Assembly: GCA_902623005.1 (NCBI GenBank)
Contig: CACNSC010000006.1
Coordinates: 1-64,000, forward strand
DNA from: an uncultured Coxiella sp.
GTDB lineage: Bacteria > Pseudomonadota > Gammaproteobacteria > Coxiellales > Coxiellaceae
DNA length: 64,000 nt
Direction of reading: 5' to 3'
The first letter of the stretch is position 1. Each line of letters opens with the position of its first letter. Shown piece after piece: positions 1-8,985 of the stretch. The position numbers were made by a program, and so were the translations under genes. A model generated the notes under the pieces. It saw only the letters and a program-made list of their open reading frames with translations, was not told where the DNA came from and made no database searches.

Positions 1-94
1 ATTTTTTAGGGCAGATAAACAAGTTATATCTGATTAGTCAGTTTCAAAGCTCTACAGCAAAGTTGTCTGGAATCCAACCTCGATATTGACATTT

Positions 95-1438
95 ATGCAA
101 CCTCTACCAATAACATTAACGCTACTAACAGGTCTTGCAGCTACAAATAGGATATCCGCAGGCCTCACTACCCCACGCAAGTGTGTTGGTCACGGTGGTT
201 TTGGTTCGGTATACGTCAACGAGGAGCGTAAAATTGCATATAAGGAAATACGCAAAGCCCAATCTGTCGAAGCTAGTTATTATGCTGAAATTAATAGGTT
301 AAAGCTTCTCGGGCTTTTAGTCTCAGTTAGTGTTGAGAAGGGAAAAGATTTTTATTCTATCCCTATGAAGACATTAACTGGATATGGTGCTATTCGATGC
401 GATCTTCACCAATACATTTATGAGGTCATTAATTGCCGTACCAATGAAGACCTAAGGAAAAAAATGTTTCGTCAACACATTAATCAGTTGATTCCTCAAT
501 GGGTTGATGTGATGAAATATGCACACAAGCACAATATACATCATGGTGATATCAAACCTGAAAATATTTTAGTTCTATTTGAGCCCTCTGGTGATATTCA
601 AACAATGATTTGTGATTGGGGTAACGGGACACAATACACTGAGGAATATCGTTCAAATAGTATAAACTTCGACCGAAAGCAACCGCTGTTTTTCTACAAA
701 GCCCAGGATGTTTTTGCATTTTACAAAATGCTTTGGAAAAATTGGATAAAAATATTTACAAGCCACAGTATCTCAGACATATGCTTATGGCGAAGCCTCC
801 TCAATGATTCTAAAATTAAGGCTATTGCCCACATAGAAGGTAATGCTTCCCAACCTAACCAATTCGGATGTTTTCAACAGCTATCAACCCGGCTCGAACT
901 AATCCAAAAAAATATAAATACACGATCTTGCCAATCTCATGATTCAGCTCTTGAAGAATCACGCAAGCAACTTTTGAATGAATTAGCTGATCGTTATTCT
1001 GAAGTTGTTGGCAAATCAACGCCAATAGATGAAGCCATCAGGATAATCGAACATTATTGGCAGTTGCGTCTTGAGAACAATAACAAAAAGATCAAGGATC
1101 TAATCGATACTATACGAATAAGCGAAAGTAATGTTATGCAATTTAAACTAAAGCAGCGTGTTATTCTAAATGCAATTAATGAATATCAGAAAAATCGTCA
1201 ATCTCAGAAAAAATTTACATTGTTCAATCCTCATGGTGATGCTGGTTTGAGACGAGCTGATCATTATTACCGTATTTTCACAAAGATAAAAGATATGCAT
1301 GAAATTGATAATGCAGTTAAATGCATTCGCTCATCTTATTATCTAGGACCTAGTAAAGGTTCGCTCATCGATTTTATAGATAATGCACTATCAAATTTGC
1401 GCAGTGAAAATTTTGTAACAAAATGCTTGTCAAAATAG
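95..1438 (+). CDS. Eukaryotic-like Ser/Thr protein kinase, candidate effector
   Basis: Likely phosphotransferase of the eukaryotic protein kinase fold. Counting from the ATG at 95 (447 aa), a glycine loop GHGGFGSVY lies at about residues 32-40, the ATP-anchoring Lys in AYKEI near 50, and an alpha-C Glu candidate near 65. The catalytic loop HGDIKPENI has Asp near 152, and the metal-binding motif is DWG instead of DFG near 174. The catalytic residues are all present, so an active kinase is plausible. The C-terminal ~220 residues match nothing I recognise and look helical. A TTG at 86 is an alternative start; neither has a clear ribosome binding site. A terminator follows at 1539. Kinases of this type occur among Legionella effectors (LegK), but secretion is inferred only. 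Confidence 0.8.
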   Translation: MQPLPITLTLLTGLAATNRISAGLTTPRKCVGHGGFGSVYVNEERKIAYKEIRKAQSVEASYYAEINRLKLLGLLVSVSVEKGKDFYSIPMKTLTGYGAIRCDLHQYIYEVINCRTNEDLRKKMFRQHINQLIPQWVDVMKYAHKHNIHHGDIKPENILVLFEPSGDIQTMICDWGNGTQYTEEYRSNSINFDRKQPLFFYKAQDVFAFYKMLWKNWIKIFTSHSISDICLWRSLLNDSKIKAIAHIEGNASQPNQFGCFQQLSTRLELIQKNINTRSCQSHDSALEESRKQLLNELADRYSEVVGKSTPIDEAIRIIEHYWQLRLENNNKKIKDLIDTIRISESNVMQFKLKQRVILNAINEYQKNRQSQKKFTLFNPHGDAGLRRADHYYRIFTKIKDMHEIDNAVKCIRSSYYLGPSKGSLIDFIDNALSNLRSENFVTKCLSK

Positions 1439-1538
1439 TCTATACCGCGTGTATCAATACATACGTATCAATCGTGGCGAGTCATTTTTGATTATCCTTG
1501 ACTTAAAACATTAAAAGCTGACTTAGATTAGATGATTT

Positions 1539-1565
1539 GCTTTCTTGAGTGGGAAGCTTTTTTTT
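1539..1565 (+). terminator. Rho-independent terminator after the kinase gene
   Basis: A 6-bp stem GCTTTC/GGAAGC (one G-U pair) with a 7-base loop is followed directly by eight T residues. It lies about 100 bases after the kinase stop codon and just before the convergent gene that ends at 1607. Confidence 0.75.
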
Positions 1566-1606
1566 GTATCTACTGTCGTTGTATCAAATAGGATATTATC
1601 TAATGA

Positions 1607-2830
1607 CTAAAATGGATGTGGGCATCGTCGAGTAATGCCTTTCTCCATGTTCGACAGTTCTCCAGAGCCATCCCATGATTTTCCCATATCGCTGGGCAGC
1701 GAATGGGACAGTTTTTCAAATGCAATGTTTGATAGCAAGTGGGGTTTGCCCTTGATGGTGAATGCCAAGTCTCTGCGAGGGAGGTTAGTGGCGTCAACAA
1801 CCTCAGACTCAACGGCTCGACTGGCGAATACAACCAATCGGCCAACTCGCATGCTTTCACTAAGAGAATCTGGAGCATCATGGTCGGTTGTTGTTTGCAA
1901 ATCCAATACAGCAGCTGGGTGAAAGCCTGCTAATGCCATGGACCAGGTCTCGCAGGCAGTGTTTGTCTGACGTGGCTGAACCACATTCTCAGGAAGTTGA
2001 CCGACTAATTGATGTTGAAAAGATTCAGCGACTCGCTTGTTATCTTTACCATTCGATTTGTCTGATAAGCCGGTTAATGCTTGTGAAAAAATCGCATATT
2101 TTTCATTAGTCAGTAATGCGGTGATGATATTAAGAAATACCTTCCTTTGGCTGGCCGATGAATACATCACATCATTACGGAAAAAAAAGTATTGATCAGA
2201 AGTCTTAGGCACTGTGAACACAGGAAACATACCACTAAATCGTTGCGATAAATCGATACTGACATCACTATCCGTATATAAGACATCACTACCAAGATCC
2301 AATTGATCGAGTATCGATTGATACATCGTTGAGCTTGAATCGATAAGTTGTGAGATCATATCTTTTGGACGAGACAGCATAAGTAAGCGTATGAAGTCCG
2401 ATGCTACAGCTAACATAACATTAGTATCCATATTCGCTGTTAAGCGAATTGAGGATTGAATTATGTGTTGGGGGTTGATGATTTTTCCATCGCTTAAAGC
2501 AAAACTTTTAAGCCTCATGATATCACCGATCATGATATTACTCGGTAGAGAGTCAAGGTCGCTAACATTAGATGGATTGGTCAGAAGCATTAATTGAATA
2601 CCTTGGTCCGATTTGTGTGTTTCAATGAAGTTTCTTAAGGTCTTATTTAGCTCACGTCTATCCTTATTAATCCAAATTATGAAGACTAATCGCAGAGCTT
2701 CGCTATTGTTATCAGTGTCCTCAATGAGTTTGTCTTGCTGGCGGTAAATCAATGAACATAGTGCTGCAGTAATCGTTAATAACACAAGCGCGTAGAGATT
2801 CGGTTCGATCTTATCAAAGTCTTTAGCCAT
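1607..2830 (-). CDS. Uncharacterised single-span membrane protein
   Basis: 407-residue protein with no family I recognise. The ATG at 2830 is preferred over the TTG at 2890 because an AAGGA stands 8-9 bases upstream of it. One strongly hydrophobic segment near residues 12-29 (LYALVLLTITAALCSLIY), followed by RQQDK, would leave a large soluble C-terminal domain with no other membrane span. The soluble part is mixed and not repetitive. It is convergent with the kinase gene and stands alone. Being bracketed by accessory genes it may be lineage-specific; no function can be assigned. Confidence 0.7.
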   Translation of the reverse strand: MAKDFDKIEPNLYALVLLTITAALCSLIYRQQDKLIEDTDNNSEALRLVFIIWINKDRRELNKTLRNFIETHKSDQGIQLMLLTNPSNVSDLDSLPSNIMIGDIMRLKSFALSDGKIINPQHIIQSSIRLTANMDTNVMLAVASDFIRLLMLSRPKDMISQLIDSSSTMYQSILDQLDLGSDVLYTDSDVSIDLSQRFSGMFPVFTVPKTSDQYFFFRNDVMYSSASQRKVFLNIITALLTNEKYAIFSQALTGLSDKSNGKDNKRVAESFQHQLVGQLPENVVQPRQTNTACETWSMALAGFHPAAVLDLQTTTDHDAPDSLSESMRVGRLVVFASRAVESEVVDATNLPRRDLAFTIKGKPHLLSNIAFEKLSHSLPSDMGKSWDGSGELSNMEKGITRRCPHPF

Positions 2831-3037
2831 GCCCTGATCCTTTTTTATTAAATCGATCTCAACACTAAAAATAAAAAATAATACCGTCAATCTATTGAAA
2901 ATATTAAAAAAATTAATATTTAAAGAGTTGCCTGATGTGTGTTTTTAAAAATCACATGTGGTTGTTGATGTTTGCGGGAATCGATATGCATTTTTTCAAA
3001 AAAAATTGATCATATTGAAATAACATATAATTTTTTT

Positions 3038-3220
3038 TTAATTATTTTTTTTGATTTTTTTGACAGATGATCGTTCTACCGTTTTTTTCATTGGAGATAA
3101 ACTGAATTCATTTTGAGAAATACATTTCAATGTTATGTGCTGACAATCATTTTTATTAATCAGGAGTTGATGGCCAAATTGCTCAGCATCGTTGCGTGTC
3201 GAAAGTAAAATAGTAAACAT
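3038..3220 (-). CDS. Doubtful small ORF, 60 aa
   Basis: ATG at 3220 is preceded by GGAGAA, a good ribosome binding site at short spacing, and the frame stays open for 60 codons. The product begins MFTILLSTRNDAEQFG and ends in a basic tail (SSVKKIKKNN). It has no recognised family. The tail lies in very A+T-rich DNA, where lysine and asparagine codons arise by chance. It is listed only because the start signal is good and the gap is otherwise empty. Confidence 0.25.
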   Translation of the reverse strand: MFTILLSTRNDAEQFGHQLLINKNDCQHITLKCISQNEFSLSPMKKTVERSSVKKIKKNN

Positions 3221-3269
3221 TTCTCCGGCCAATTACAGATTATTTTGTCCAGTAATGCGTATAATCTGG

Positions 3270-3294
3270 TTGTAAATTGACCAATAGTTTACAA
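3270..3294. promoter_or_regulatory. Inverted repeat upstream of the acyltransferase gene
   Basis: TTGTAAA and TTTACAA, 7-bp arms 11 bases apart, lie 55-80 bases upstream of the ATG at 3349. The right arm overlaps a possible -10 TACAAT (3290-3295). A regulator operator is possible but no factor is recognised. Confidence 0.3.
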
Positions 3295-3348
3295 TAGCAA
3301 GGCTTACGACTATTATCACTGCTCAGTAACAATCGGTTTAAATGCATC

Positions 3349-5157
3349 ATGAGCTATAGACACATAGGACTGTGTGCCGCGATTGAAAATAGCTCTTCCA
3401 GGCTGATCAAACTCCTCTACCCTTTCGGTTTTATACTGGACAAGTGGTTAAAGTTCGAGGCCTTTAATGCGTTTCATCATCATTATTCAGAGCAGGATTC
3501 CCCGCAAACGTTTTACGAAGACGTGTATCATTACAGCGAATTGAAGTCCATCGAGCATTTTGACAATTCACAAGAAATTCCTAAAACTGGCCCGCTGGTC
3601 ATAGTTTGTAATCACCCTACCGGCTTTTGCGATATTGTCATGTTGTCACGCCTATTGTTCAAGCACCGCCCTGACCTTAAAATTTTGGGCAACGAAGAGT
3701 TATATCATTTTCCAATTTCGAAAAATCATCAGATACCGATTAATGTTTTCAACAACAGGAAGACCCTCTCTGCAGTAAAAAGCTGTCAATCTTGGTTGTC
3801 ACAAGGTGGGGCTTTATTAGTATTCCCTGCTGGTGAAGTATCCGATTATTGCCGTAAATCTCAATCCACGACAGACACGCCCTGGTCAACCTTGCCGATT
3901 CGGTTAGCAAAAAAATCGCAGGCACCTATCGTCACTTTTTACATCGAAGCAAAAAACTCTCGGTTATTTTATTGCTTCTCAAAGGTATTCCGTGTTTCGC
4001 GTTTAGCCCTAATTGCTAGAGAGCTGTTCAATAAGCGTAAACATTACATTCATCTGTACAGATCCAATACTTTGATACTACCTTTCGATAAACAGTTTAG
4101 CGATGCGGAATCAGCAAACTTCTTGCGTTCGTTAAGTGAAGCGCTCAAGTATCAAGATCAATATACTCACTCAAATCCAACAAGAGCTTTAGCCCCAGTC
4201 ACGCCCGTGACTGACGAGCCTGAGGTTTCAGTCAACATGATTAATGAAATTAATCGTCTCTCGACTGATCACGTGTTGTTTGAGACACATAGTCTCGTAG
4301 TGTATGCGTCTCAGGCTAATGATATTCCGCTTACGCTGCAGTACATCCAAGCGCTGCGTGAGTATGTGTTTTCGCATGAGGGTATGGGTACCGGCTTGTC
4401 AGTTGATGCAGACCGCTGGGATCAATATTACGATCATATTTTTGTTTGGGATAGAAAACAATCGCAACTGGTTGGTGCATGCCGTTTCCATGCGCTATTG
4501 CCAACTGCGATTGGTCCATCCTACATTGAGACGCTCTACAGTATCGATCATGCCAAGTTAAGCCAAGTTGGACGGTTCGCTGAACTCAGTCGATCGATCA
4601 TTGCGCCGAAGTATCAAAAAAACTATCGCAGCTTATTGTATTTATGGCGCGGTATCAGCCAGTTTATACTGCGGCGGTCCGATGTGACAGACCTGATTGG
4701 CTTAGTCTCAATTCCTCAAGGCGCGTACCCGGTTACTGGATTGGATCTACTAGATTATTACTTGCAACAGCACAAGGGTAAAAATACAGTGCTATCTAAT
4801 TCGGTGACACCCAAGCATACTTATATCCCGACTCACAGTCTCCCTGATGCCTTACAGACATTGATTAGTCAGTGTAGTAGCCTGTCGCAATTAGAGATCG
4901 TTTTACAACAGCTAACGCATACAACAGCACCTCTACCAGTGTTATTTCGTCAATATGAGTCAATTGGTTCAGTGCCATACCGCCTCAGTATCGATCAGAG
5001 TTTTTCAGGTTGTGTTGATATATTGCAAATTTGGAACGTGAATCAGCCGGAGTCTGCATTGATGAATAGATTGTTGGGTAAAGAGGGTCGTGATGCCATA
5101 AAAGCTCGTGTTGAAGCCTACGATCAAACACGTACTTCCGATCAGGTGATTTCGTGA
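3349..5157 (+). CDS. OlsF-like bifunctional acyltransferase (PlsC domain + OlsB-type GNAT domain)
   Basis: 602-residue fusion likely making an acylated amino-acid (ornithine-type) membrane lipid. The N-terminal half is a PlsC/LPLAT O-acyltransferase: NHPTGFCD (NHx5D variant) at residues 88-95 and the glycerol-phosphate-type motif FPAGEVS at 159-165. The C-terminal half, about 300-480, resembles the OlsB hemolysin-type N-acyltransferase, with GRFAELSRSIIAPKY near 408-422 as the signature. The O-acyl then N-acyl domain order is that of OlsF of Serratia, which performs both steps of ornithine lipid synthesis. The substrate here is inferred. No clear ribosome binding site precedes the ATG. The stop overlaps the next start (TGATG), so the two genes are translationally coupled. 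Confidence 0.75.
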   Translation: MSYRHIGLCAAIENSSSRLIKLLYPFGFILDKWLKFEAFNAFHHHYSEQDSPQTFYEDVYHYSELKSIEHFDNSQEIPKTGPLVIVCNHPTGFCDIVMLSRLLFKHRPDLKILGNEELYHFPISKNHQIPINVFNNRKTLSAVKSCQSWLSQGGALLVFPAGEVSDYCRKSQSTTDTPWSTLPIRLAKKSQAPIVTFYIEAKNSRLFYCFSKVFRVSRLALIARELFNKRKHYIHLYRSNTLILPFDKQFSDAESANFLRSLSEALKYQDQYTHSNPTRALAPVTPVTDEPEVSVNMINEINRLSTDHVLFETHSLVVYASQANDIPLTLQYIQALREYVFSHEGMGTGLSVDADRWDQYYDHIFVWDRKQSQLVGACRFHALLPTAIGPSYIETLYSIDHAKLSQVGRFAELSRSIIAPKYQKNYRSLLYLWRGISQFILRRSDVTDLIGLVSIPQGAYPVTGLDLLDYYLQQHKGKNTVLSNSVTPKHTYIPTHSLPDALQTLISQCSSLSQLEIVLQQLTHTTAPLPVLFRQYESIGSVPYRLSIDQSFSGCVDILQIWNVNQPESALMNRLLGKEGRDAIKARVEAYDQTRTSDQVIS

Positions 5158-5870
5158 TGGTATTTCCGATATTAAATTCTATACTGACATTTTTGCACTC
5201 ACCAAGCCAGTTCGCCCTATTCAATAGTTGGCATATCGCTGGTGGATTGTGTCTTATCATTGCTGCAATCATGGTTTTTTCAATTCCTAAAACGCCTGTG
5301 TCGGATAAAGTGATTCGATACTTCATTGTATCGTGCGCACTAGCTGCGGTATCGTTAAGTTGCTTTCTGTACCGAGTCCTACCGCTCCAAGTTTGTCATG
5401 TTAGCGCATGGTTGGTGGTACCCTTGGCGCTGATCTTTAAGCGCAAAACATTTCAGTATATTCTGTTGTATATCTCAGGATGGGGGGCAATCTTGGCACT
5501 ATCTGTGCCTGATTTGCAGGCACATTGTTCGATGCTGCGCTATCTCAATTTTCTGGTGATGCACATCAGTTTGACGCTGGCTGCTGTGTACTGTTTTGTG
5601 TATGACAAGCCCAAGCTTAATTTGATGTCTATTTTTCGTGTATTAATTGCATTTAACATTTACATTGCACCGGTTTTTCTGATTGATCGCTGGTTGCATG
5701 CAGATTATGTGTTTCTTGTTACTCCGCCTACTGCTGCACCAGGGTTATGGTCATGGCCTTGGTATATCATTCAAGCACAGCTGTTATTTATTGGGTTTTC
5801 GTTGTTTGTTTGTGCGCTCAGTAATGGGATAGGTTTATTGCCGCGCCTAAAGATCAGATATAGTAACTAA
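5157..5870 (+). CDS. TMEM164/YwaF family integral membrane protein
   Basis: 237-residue, multi-spanning protein (about six or seven hydrophobic helices). It matches the bacterial YwaF/TIGR02206 pattern: an LPLxxC motif (here LPLQVC, Cys 80), a PDL followed by LRYLNFLVMH (His 136), and a late PWPWY-like WPWYII. The animal homologue TMEM164 is an acyltransferase that uses a Cys and a His. Those two residues appear retained, but activity here is inferred. ATG at 5157 is chosen (GTG at 5154 is possible) with AGGTGA upstream. Coupling to the OlsF-like gene suggests a shared role in membrane lipid acylation or remodelling. Confidence 0.7.
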   Translation: MVFPILNSILTFLHSPSQFALFNSWHIAGGLCLIIAAIMVFSIPKTPVSDKVIRYFIVSCALAAVSLSCFLYRVLPLQVCHVSAWLVVPLALIFKRKTFQYILLYISGWGAILALSVPDLQAHCSMLRYLNFLVMHISLTLAAVYCFVYDKPKLNLMSIFRVLIAFNIYIAPVFLIDRWLHADYVFLVTPPTAAPGLWSWPWYIIQAQLLFIGFSLFVCALSNGIGLLPRLKIRYSN

Positions 5871-5967
5871 TTATCTTGAAACTACATTCAATCAGATATT
5901 TGCTTGCCTGTGAGCTTGTCGTTAGTATGGTACCAGCATTATTACCTAACAAGATGATTGCTTTTTT

Positions 5968-7248
5968 ATGAATCGTACTTTGCAACAGCCCTGCCCGGTC
6001 ATTAACACCCTGCCTCGAATCATCGAGCTTTACAAGCAATGTCAGCAAGCACAATCGGCACACGATAAAGTAACGGTCTGGCTGCAGCAGTGTTTGTCGA
6101 AAGAAATAGTCTGGCAGGACTATTTTGCATCGGATTATTGGTTAGTACTGAATTTTTTATACAGCTATCGCGGCAGCCCAGATACTTTTCGTGCCTATCG
6201 ACGAGATATCGAACGTTTGATCCAATGGAGTTGGTTGATTCGTCAGCAATCAATATTGCACCACCGCCGTGAAGATATTGAGGCGTTTGTTGAATTCTGT
6301 ATACAACCACCAAAACATTGGATTGGTTTGAAAACCGTTAATCGCTTTAAGCTGTTACAAGGTCAGCAGGTGGTCAATCCTGATTGGCGCCCTTTTGATG
6401 TTTCAATCAGTAAAGCTGACCGACGCGCGGGCAAAGACGTATCAGTCGATAATTACCATGTCTCGCACAATACAGTTAAAGCTATCTTTGCTGTGCTGAG
6501 TAGTTTTTACCAGTTCATGTATCAAGAAGGAGCTGTCTCTGCAAATCCTGTCAGCCTGATACGTCAGAAGAGTAAGTTCCTACGTAAAGAGGCAACAGCG
6601 CCCGCCGTGCGACGATTGAGCGATCAGCAATGGATGACTGTTCTAAGAAATACAGAGCTATTAGCAGCCTCGGATCCTGATCATGAGCGCACGTTGTTTA
6701 TGATGACGTGCTTATATGGTATGTATTTACGTATTTCTGAGCTGGCGGCTACAGATCGATGGGTACCGACCATGAATGATTTCTTTCAAGACAGCGAACA
6801 GAATTGGTGGTTTAAGACAGTGGGTAAAGGTAATAAGGCGCGTCAGATCGCTGTCAGTTCCTTGGTCTTGAATGCACTGAAGCGCTATCGTCAGTTTTTG
6901 GGTATGACACCGTTACCCGTACTGACTGATGATGCACCACTGATTGGTCAGCTGCGCCAACCGCAACAACCTTTATGCGATACCAAACGTATTCGTGTAT
7001 TGGTTCAGATCTGTTTTGATCGTGCCGCTGAAGACTTATCATGCCAAGGCTTGCTTCTTGATGCCGATCAGTTACGAGCTGCAACCGTGCACTGGTTACG
7101 TCATACAGGTATCTCCGATGACGTTAAAGTTAGACCTCGAGAACATGTTCGTGATGATGCTGGTCACTCATCTGGTGCCACTACTGATCGTTACATAGAC
7201 ATTAATCTACGTGAGCGAGCGCAGTCAGCTAAACACAAAAAATGTTAG
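5968..7248 (+). CDS. Tyrosine recombinase / site-specific integrase
   Basis: 426-residue phage-integrase-family recombinase that would cut and rejoin DNA through a covalent 3'-phosphotyrosine. The full catalytic set is visible: Arg 255 in LRISEL, Lys 287 in GKGNKA, HxxR at 375-378 (HWLRH), His 400 in AGHSS, and nucleophile Tyr 409 in TTDRY. The N-terminal region resembles the SAM-like core-binding domain. It is longer than XerC/XerD (about 300 aa) and has no partner recombinase, tRNA or clear attachment site next to it. It may be a relic of an integrated element or a resident chromosomal enzyme. Its ATG follows the previous gene by about 100 bases with no obvious promoter. Confidence 0.85.
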   Translation: MNRTLQQPCPVINTLPRIIELYKQCQQAQSAHDKVTVWLQQCLSKEIVWQDYFASDYWLVLNFLYSYRGSPDTFRAYRRDIERLIQWSWLIRQQSILHHRREDIEAFVEFCIQPPKHWIGLKTVNRFKLLQGQQVVNPDWRPFDVSISKADRRAGKDVSVDNYHVSHNTVKAIFAVLSSFYQFMYQEGAVSANPVSLIRQKSKFLRKEATAPAVRRLSDQQWMTVLRNTELLAASDPDHERTLFMMTCLYGMYLRISELAATDRWVPTMNDFFQDSEQNWWFKTVGKGNKARQIAVSSLVLNALKRYRQFLGMTPLPVLTDDAPLIGQLRQPQQPLCDTKRIRVLVQICFDRAAEDLSCQGLLLDADQLRAATVHWLRHTGISDDVKVRPREHVRDDAGHSSGATTDRYIDINLRERAQSAKHKKC

Positions 7249-7474
7249 CTTTATTTAAGTCAGACAGCAGCAATTTAGTCGATAACAATGATTGGATGTT
7301 GAGTGATACGATACATGCTGCAACTGCGATACTTTTTACACTGGATGCAGTGTTTAATCACAGGCCCGATGATGGCTTGCTTATTCGATGCTGCCGAACT
7401 TTTATGGCAATTTTCGCATGTACGACGCTGTTACAAAAAGATAGCGCCCCATTGCCTAATCACTATCCTCTTTG

Positions 7475-8050
7475 TTATTTCTCTCCTGGGTAATTCATGA
7501 CATGAATTTGTGTTAGGTTCTTTTGAACAAAGTTTTTGCTCAACCATCCCGCTGTGTTTTTTTCAACACGGATGCAACCATGACTCGCATTGACGTTAGG
7601 TAATGAGGGTGAGCCATGTAATGCATAACCACCGTGAAAATGCATCGCATAATACATGGGTGCTCCGCCATTGGGCCTAGGGTATTTACTGGATTTATAA
7701 TTAGCACCATTCTTGCGATAAATTGTGAATGTTCCTCTAACGGTTTTTGCTGATCGACCCAGTTTAGGGCTCCATACTGCGCCACCGACGGCTTTACCTG
7801 CGCCAATTTTTCGACCTTGATTATTATAAATGCCAAAGCTCAGTGTTTTTGGGTTAAACACAATCAATCGATTGCCATCAGTTTCCCAGAAAGGCGGAAA
7901 GTTCTTTAGATAGCTTTTGGTCGAATACGGGTTTGCTGTGAGGAGGAATGCGGGTTTGCCATTATGTTTGAATATAACTTTGGCGGCATAGCTGGGTATG
8001 CAGAGCAAGCAAGTAAGAACAATAACGATGGAATAAATGATTTTTTGCAT
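7475..8050 (-). CDS. Secreted L,D-transpeptidase, YkuD family
   Basis: 191-residue exported enzyme predicted to form or edit 3-3 cross-links, or link proteins to peptidoglycan, in the periplasm. A signal peptide spans about residues 1-22 (cleavage after YAA). The YkuD active-site signature is intact: His 145 in YALHGSP and SHGCIRV with nucleophile Cys 159. No LysM or other wall-binding domain is present. The start is secure: ATG at 8050 with GGAGGAGC just upstream. It lies downstream of, but is separated by a terminator from, a second YkuD-type gene on the same strand. Confidence 0.88.
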   Translation of the reverse strand: MQKIIYSIVIVLTCLLCIPSYAAKVIFKHNGKPAFLLTANPYSTKSYLKNFPPFWETDGNRLIVFNPKTLSFGIYNNQGRKIGAGKAVGGAVWSPKLGRSAKTVRGTFTIYRKNGANYKSSKYPRPNGGAPMYYAMHFHGGYALHGSPSLPNVNASHGCIRVEKNTAGWLSKNFVQKNLTQIHVMNYPGEK

Positions 8051-8124
8051 AGCTCCTCCAGACCATATTTTAGTATTTTTTAATCTATAAAAACCTTTAT
8101 TAGTTATTATAGTAAAAAAAATAC

Positions 8125-8156
8125 AAAAAAAAGGTGGAAATTTTATATTCCACCTT
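8125..8156 (-). terminator. Rho-independent terminator after the YkuD_2 gene
   Basis: Perfect 9-bp stem AAGGTGGAA/TTCCACCTT with an 8-base loop. Read on the minus strand it is followed at once by a T-run. It ends transcription of the gene whose stop is at 8202, before the next gene starts at 8050. Confidence 0.8.
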
Positions 8157-8201
8157 AAATACTGGTTTTTTTTGGGTTTTTTTCAACGCTATTTCAGTGA
8201 T

Positions 8202-8873
8202 TTATGCGTGTAAATACTGCGAATGCGATAAGAAGTTTGAATCTGGGTAATAGGAGAAGATCAAACTACCGTCTTTAATGGTGTCAATCAATTGATTCGA
8301 GTATTTCTTGTCAACCGCAGGACAGCCAAAACTATTACCAACACGATTGTATTTATTGGCAAAATCTTCACTAACATAAGGTGCACTGTGTACCACAATC
8401 GCTCGCGACTCAGCATTGCTATTAAATCCTTGATCTAACCCTTTAAGTCTTAGCGATAAACCATGTTTACCGATATAAGTATGCTCGGTTTCAAATAAAC
8501 CCAGGCTAGATTGTTTACTTTGTGGAACGTTAGAAAAGTGTTCTGCTTTCATCCAACCGGTACCCTTACCTTGCGCAACACGAAGGTTCATCAAGAGTTT
8601 GTTGTGATCTAAATCAATCACATACATGCGCTGATCTTTAGAGGGCTGAGAGTAATCGATCACGGTTAAAACGTGTTTTTTCACACTAATACCCTGCTTT
8701 TGAGCATTATTATAAGCGGTTAAAGCCAGTGAAAGTACTTTGGGGTTTAAGTTATTTGCTTGAGATAATATTTGCGACTGATTGGTACTGGCCTGTGCTG
8801 AAATCAATAGTGAGCCAGAAATGAAGAGTGCTGATGATATAACAATTGTTTTTAGATATGATTTGTAAGACAT
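8202..8873 (-). CDS. Murein L,D-transpeptidase catalytic-domain-like protein (YkuD_2 type)
   Basis: 223-residue exported protein of the YkuD_2 (PF13645-like) group, expected to act on periplasmic peptidoglycan. A signal peptide covers residues 1-28 (cleavage near AQA-ST). Family marks are VVHSAP with His 162 and the core GNSFGCPAVDKKYS with Cys 184, followed by DGSLIFSYYPD. ATG at 8873 has a weak CGGA site. A PmrA-type box with a matched -10 lies 36-68 bases upstream (8909-8941), so this envelope enzyme is predicted to respond to a two-component regulator. It has its own terminator and is monocistronic. Confidence 0.85.
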   Translation of the reverse strand: MSYKSYLKTIVISSALFISGSLLISAQASTNQSQILSQANNLNPKVLSLALTAYNNAQKQGISVKKHVLTVIDYSQPSKDQRMYVIDLDHNKLLMNLRVAQGKGTGWMKAEHFSNVPQSKQSSLGLFETEHTYIGKHGLSLRLKGLDQGFNSNAESRAIVVHSAPYVSEDFANKYNRVGNSFGCPAVDKKYSNQLIDTIKDGSLIFSYYPDSNFLSHSQYLHA

Positions 8874-8908
8874 TGATATCCGTTAGGTTTTTTGTTGAAG
8901 GAGATAAT

Positions 8909-8941
8909 ATAATACCAGCAAAACCTTAAGATAATATTAAA
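8909..8941 (-). promoter_or_regulatory. PmrA-type box and -10 element, promoter of the YkuD_2 gene
   Basis: On the minus strand: TTTAAT, ATTAT, CTTAAG (box 8925-8941, exact YTTAAK-N5-YTTAAK), a 10-base spacer, and TATTAT at 8909-8914. It lies 36 bases from the ATG at 8873. The same geometry occurs at 23704, 27814 and 35861. Confidence 0.65.
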
Positions 8942-8985
8942 TAAACCCGTTAATTGTATTTTATTTAAACAAATCGACTTTTATT

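Larger units (their letters stand above)
2831..3348. other. Long A+T-rich intergenic region
   Basis: About 520 bases between divergent genes. It is very A+T-rich, with T-runs near 3030-3060. A doubtful 60-codon ORF (3038-3220) and an inverted repeat at 3270-3294 are listed separately. A TATAAT occurs at 3260-3265 on the plus strand without a convincing -35. I see no RNA gene here. Confidence 0.5.

Noticed and set aside
7242-7493. 83-codon ORF overlapping the integrase stop
   Set aside because: No ribosome binding site, no recognised family, odd composition, and a second open frame covers the same stretch; the 3' end also runs into the L,D-transpeptidase gene.
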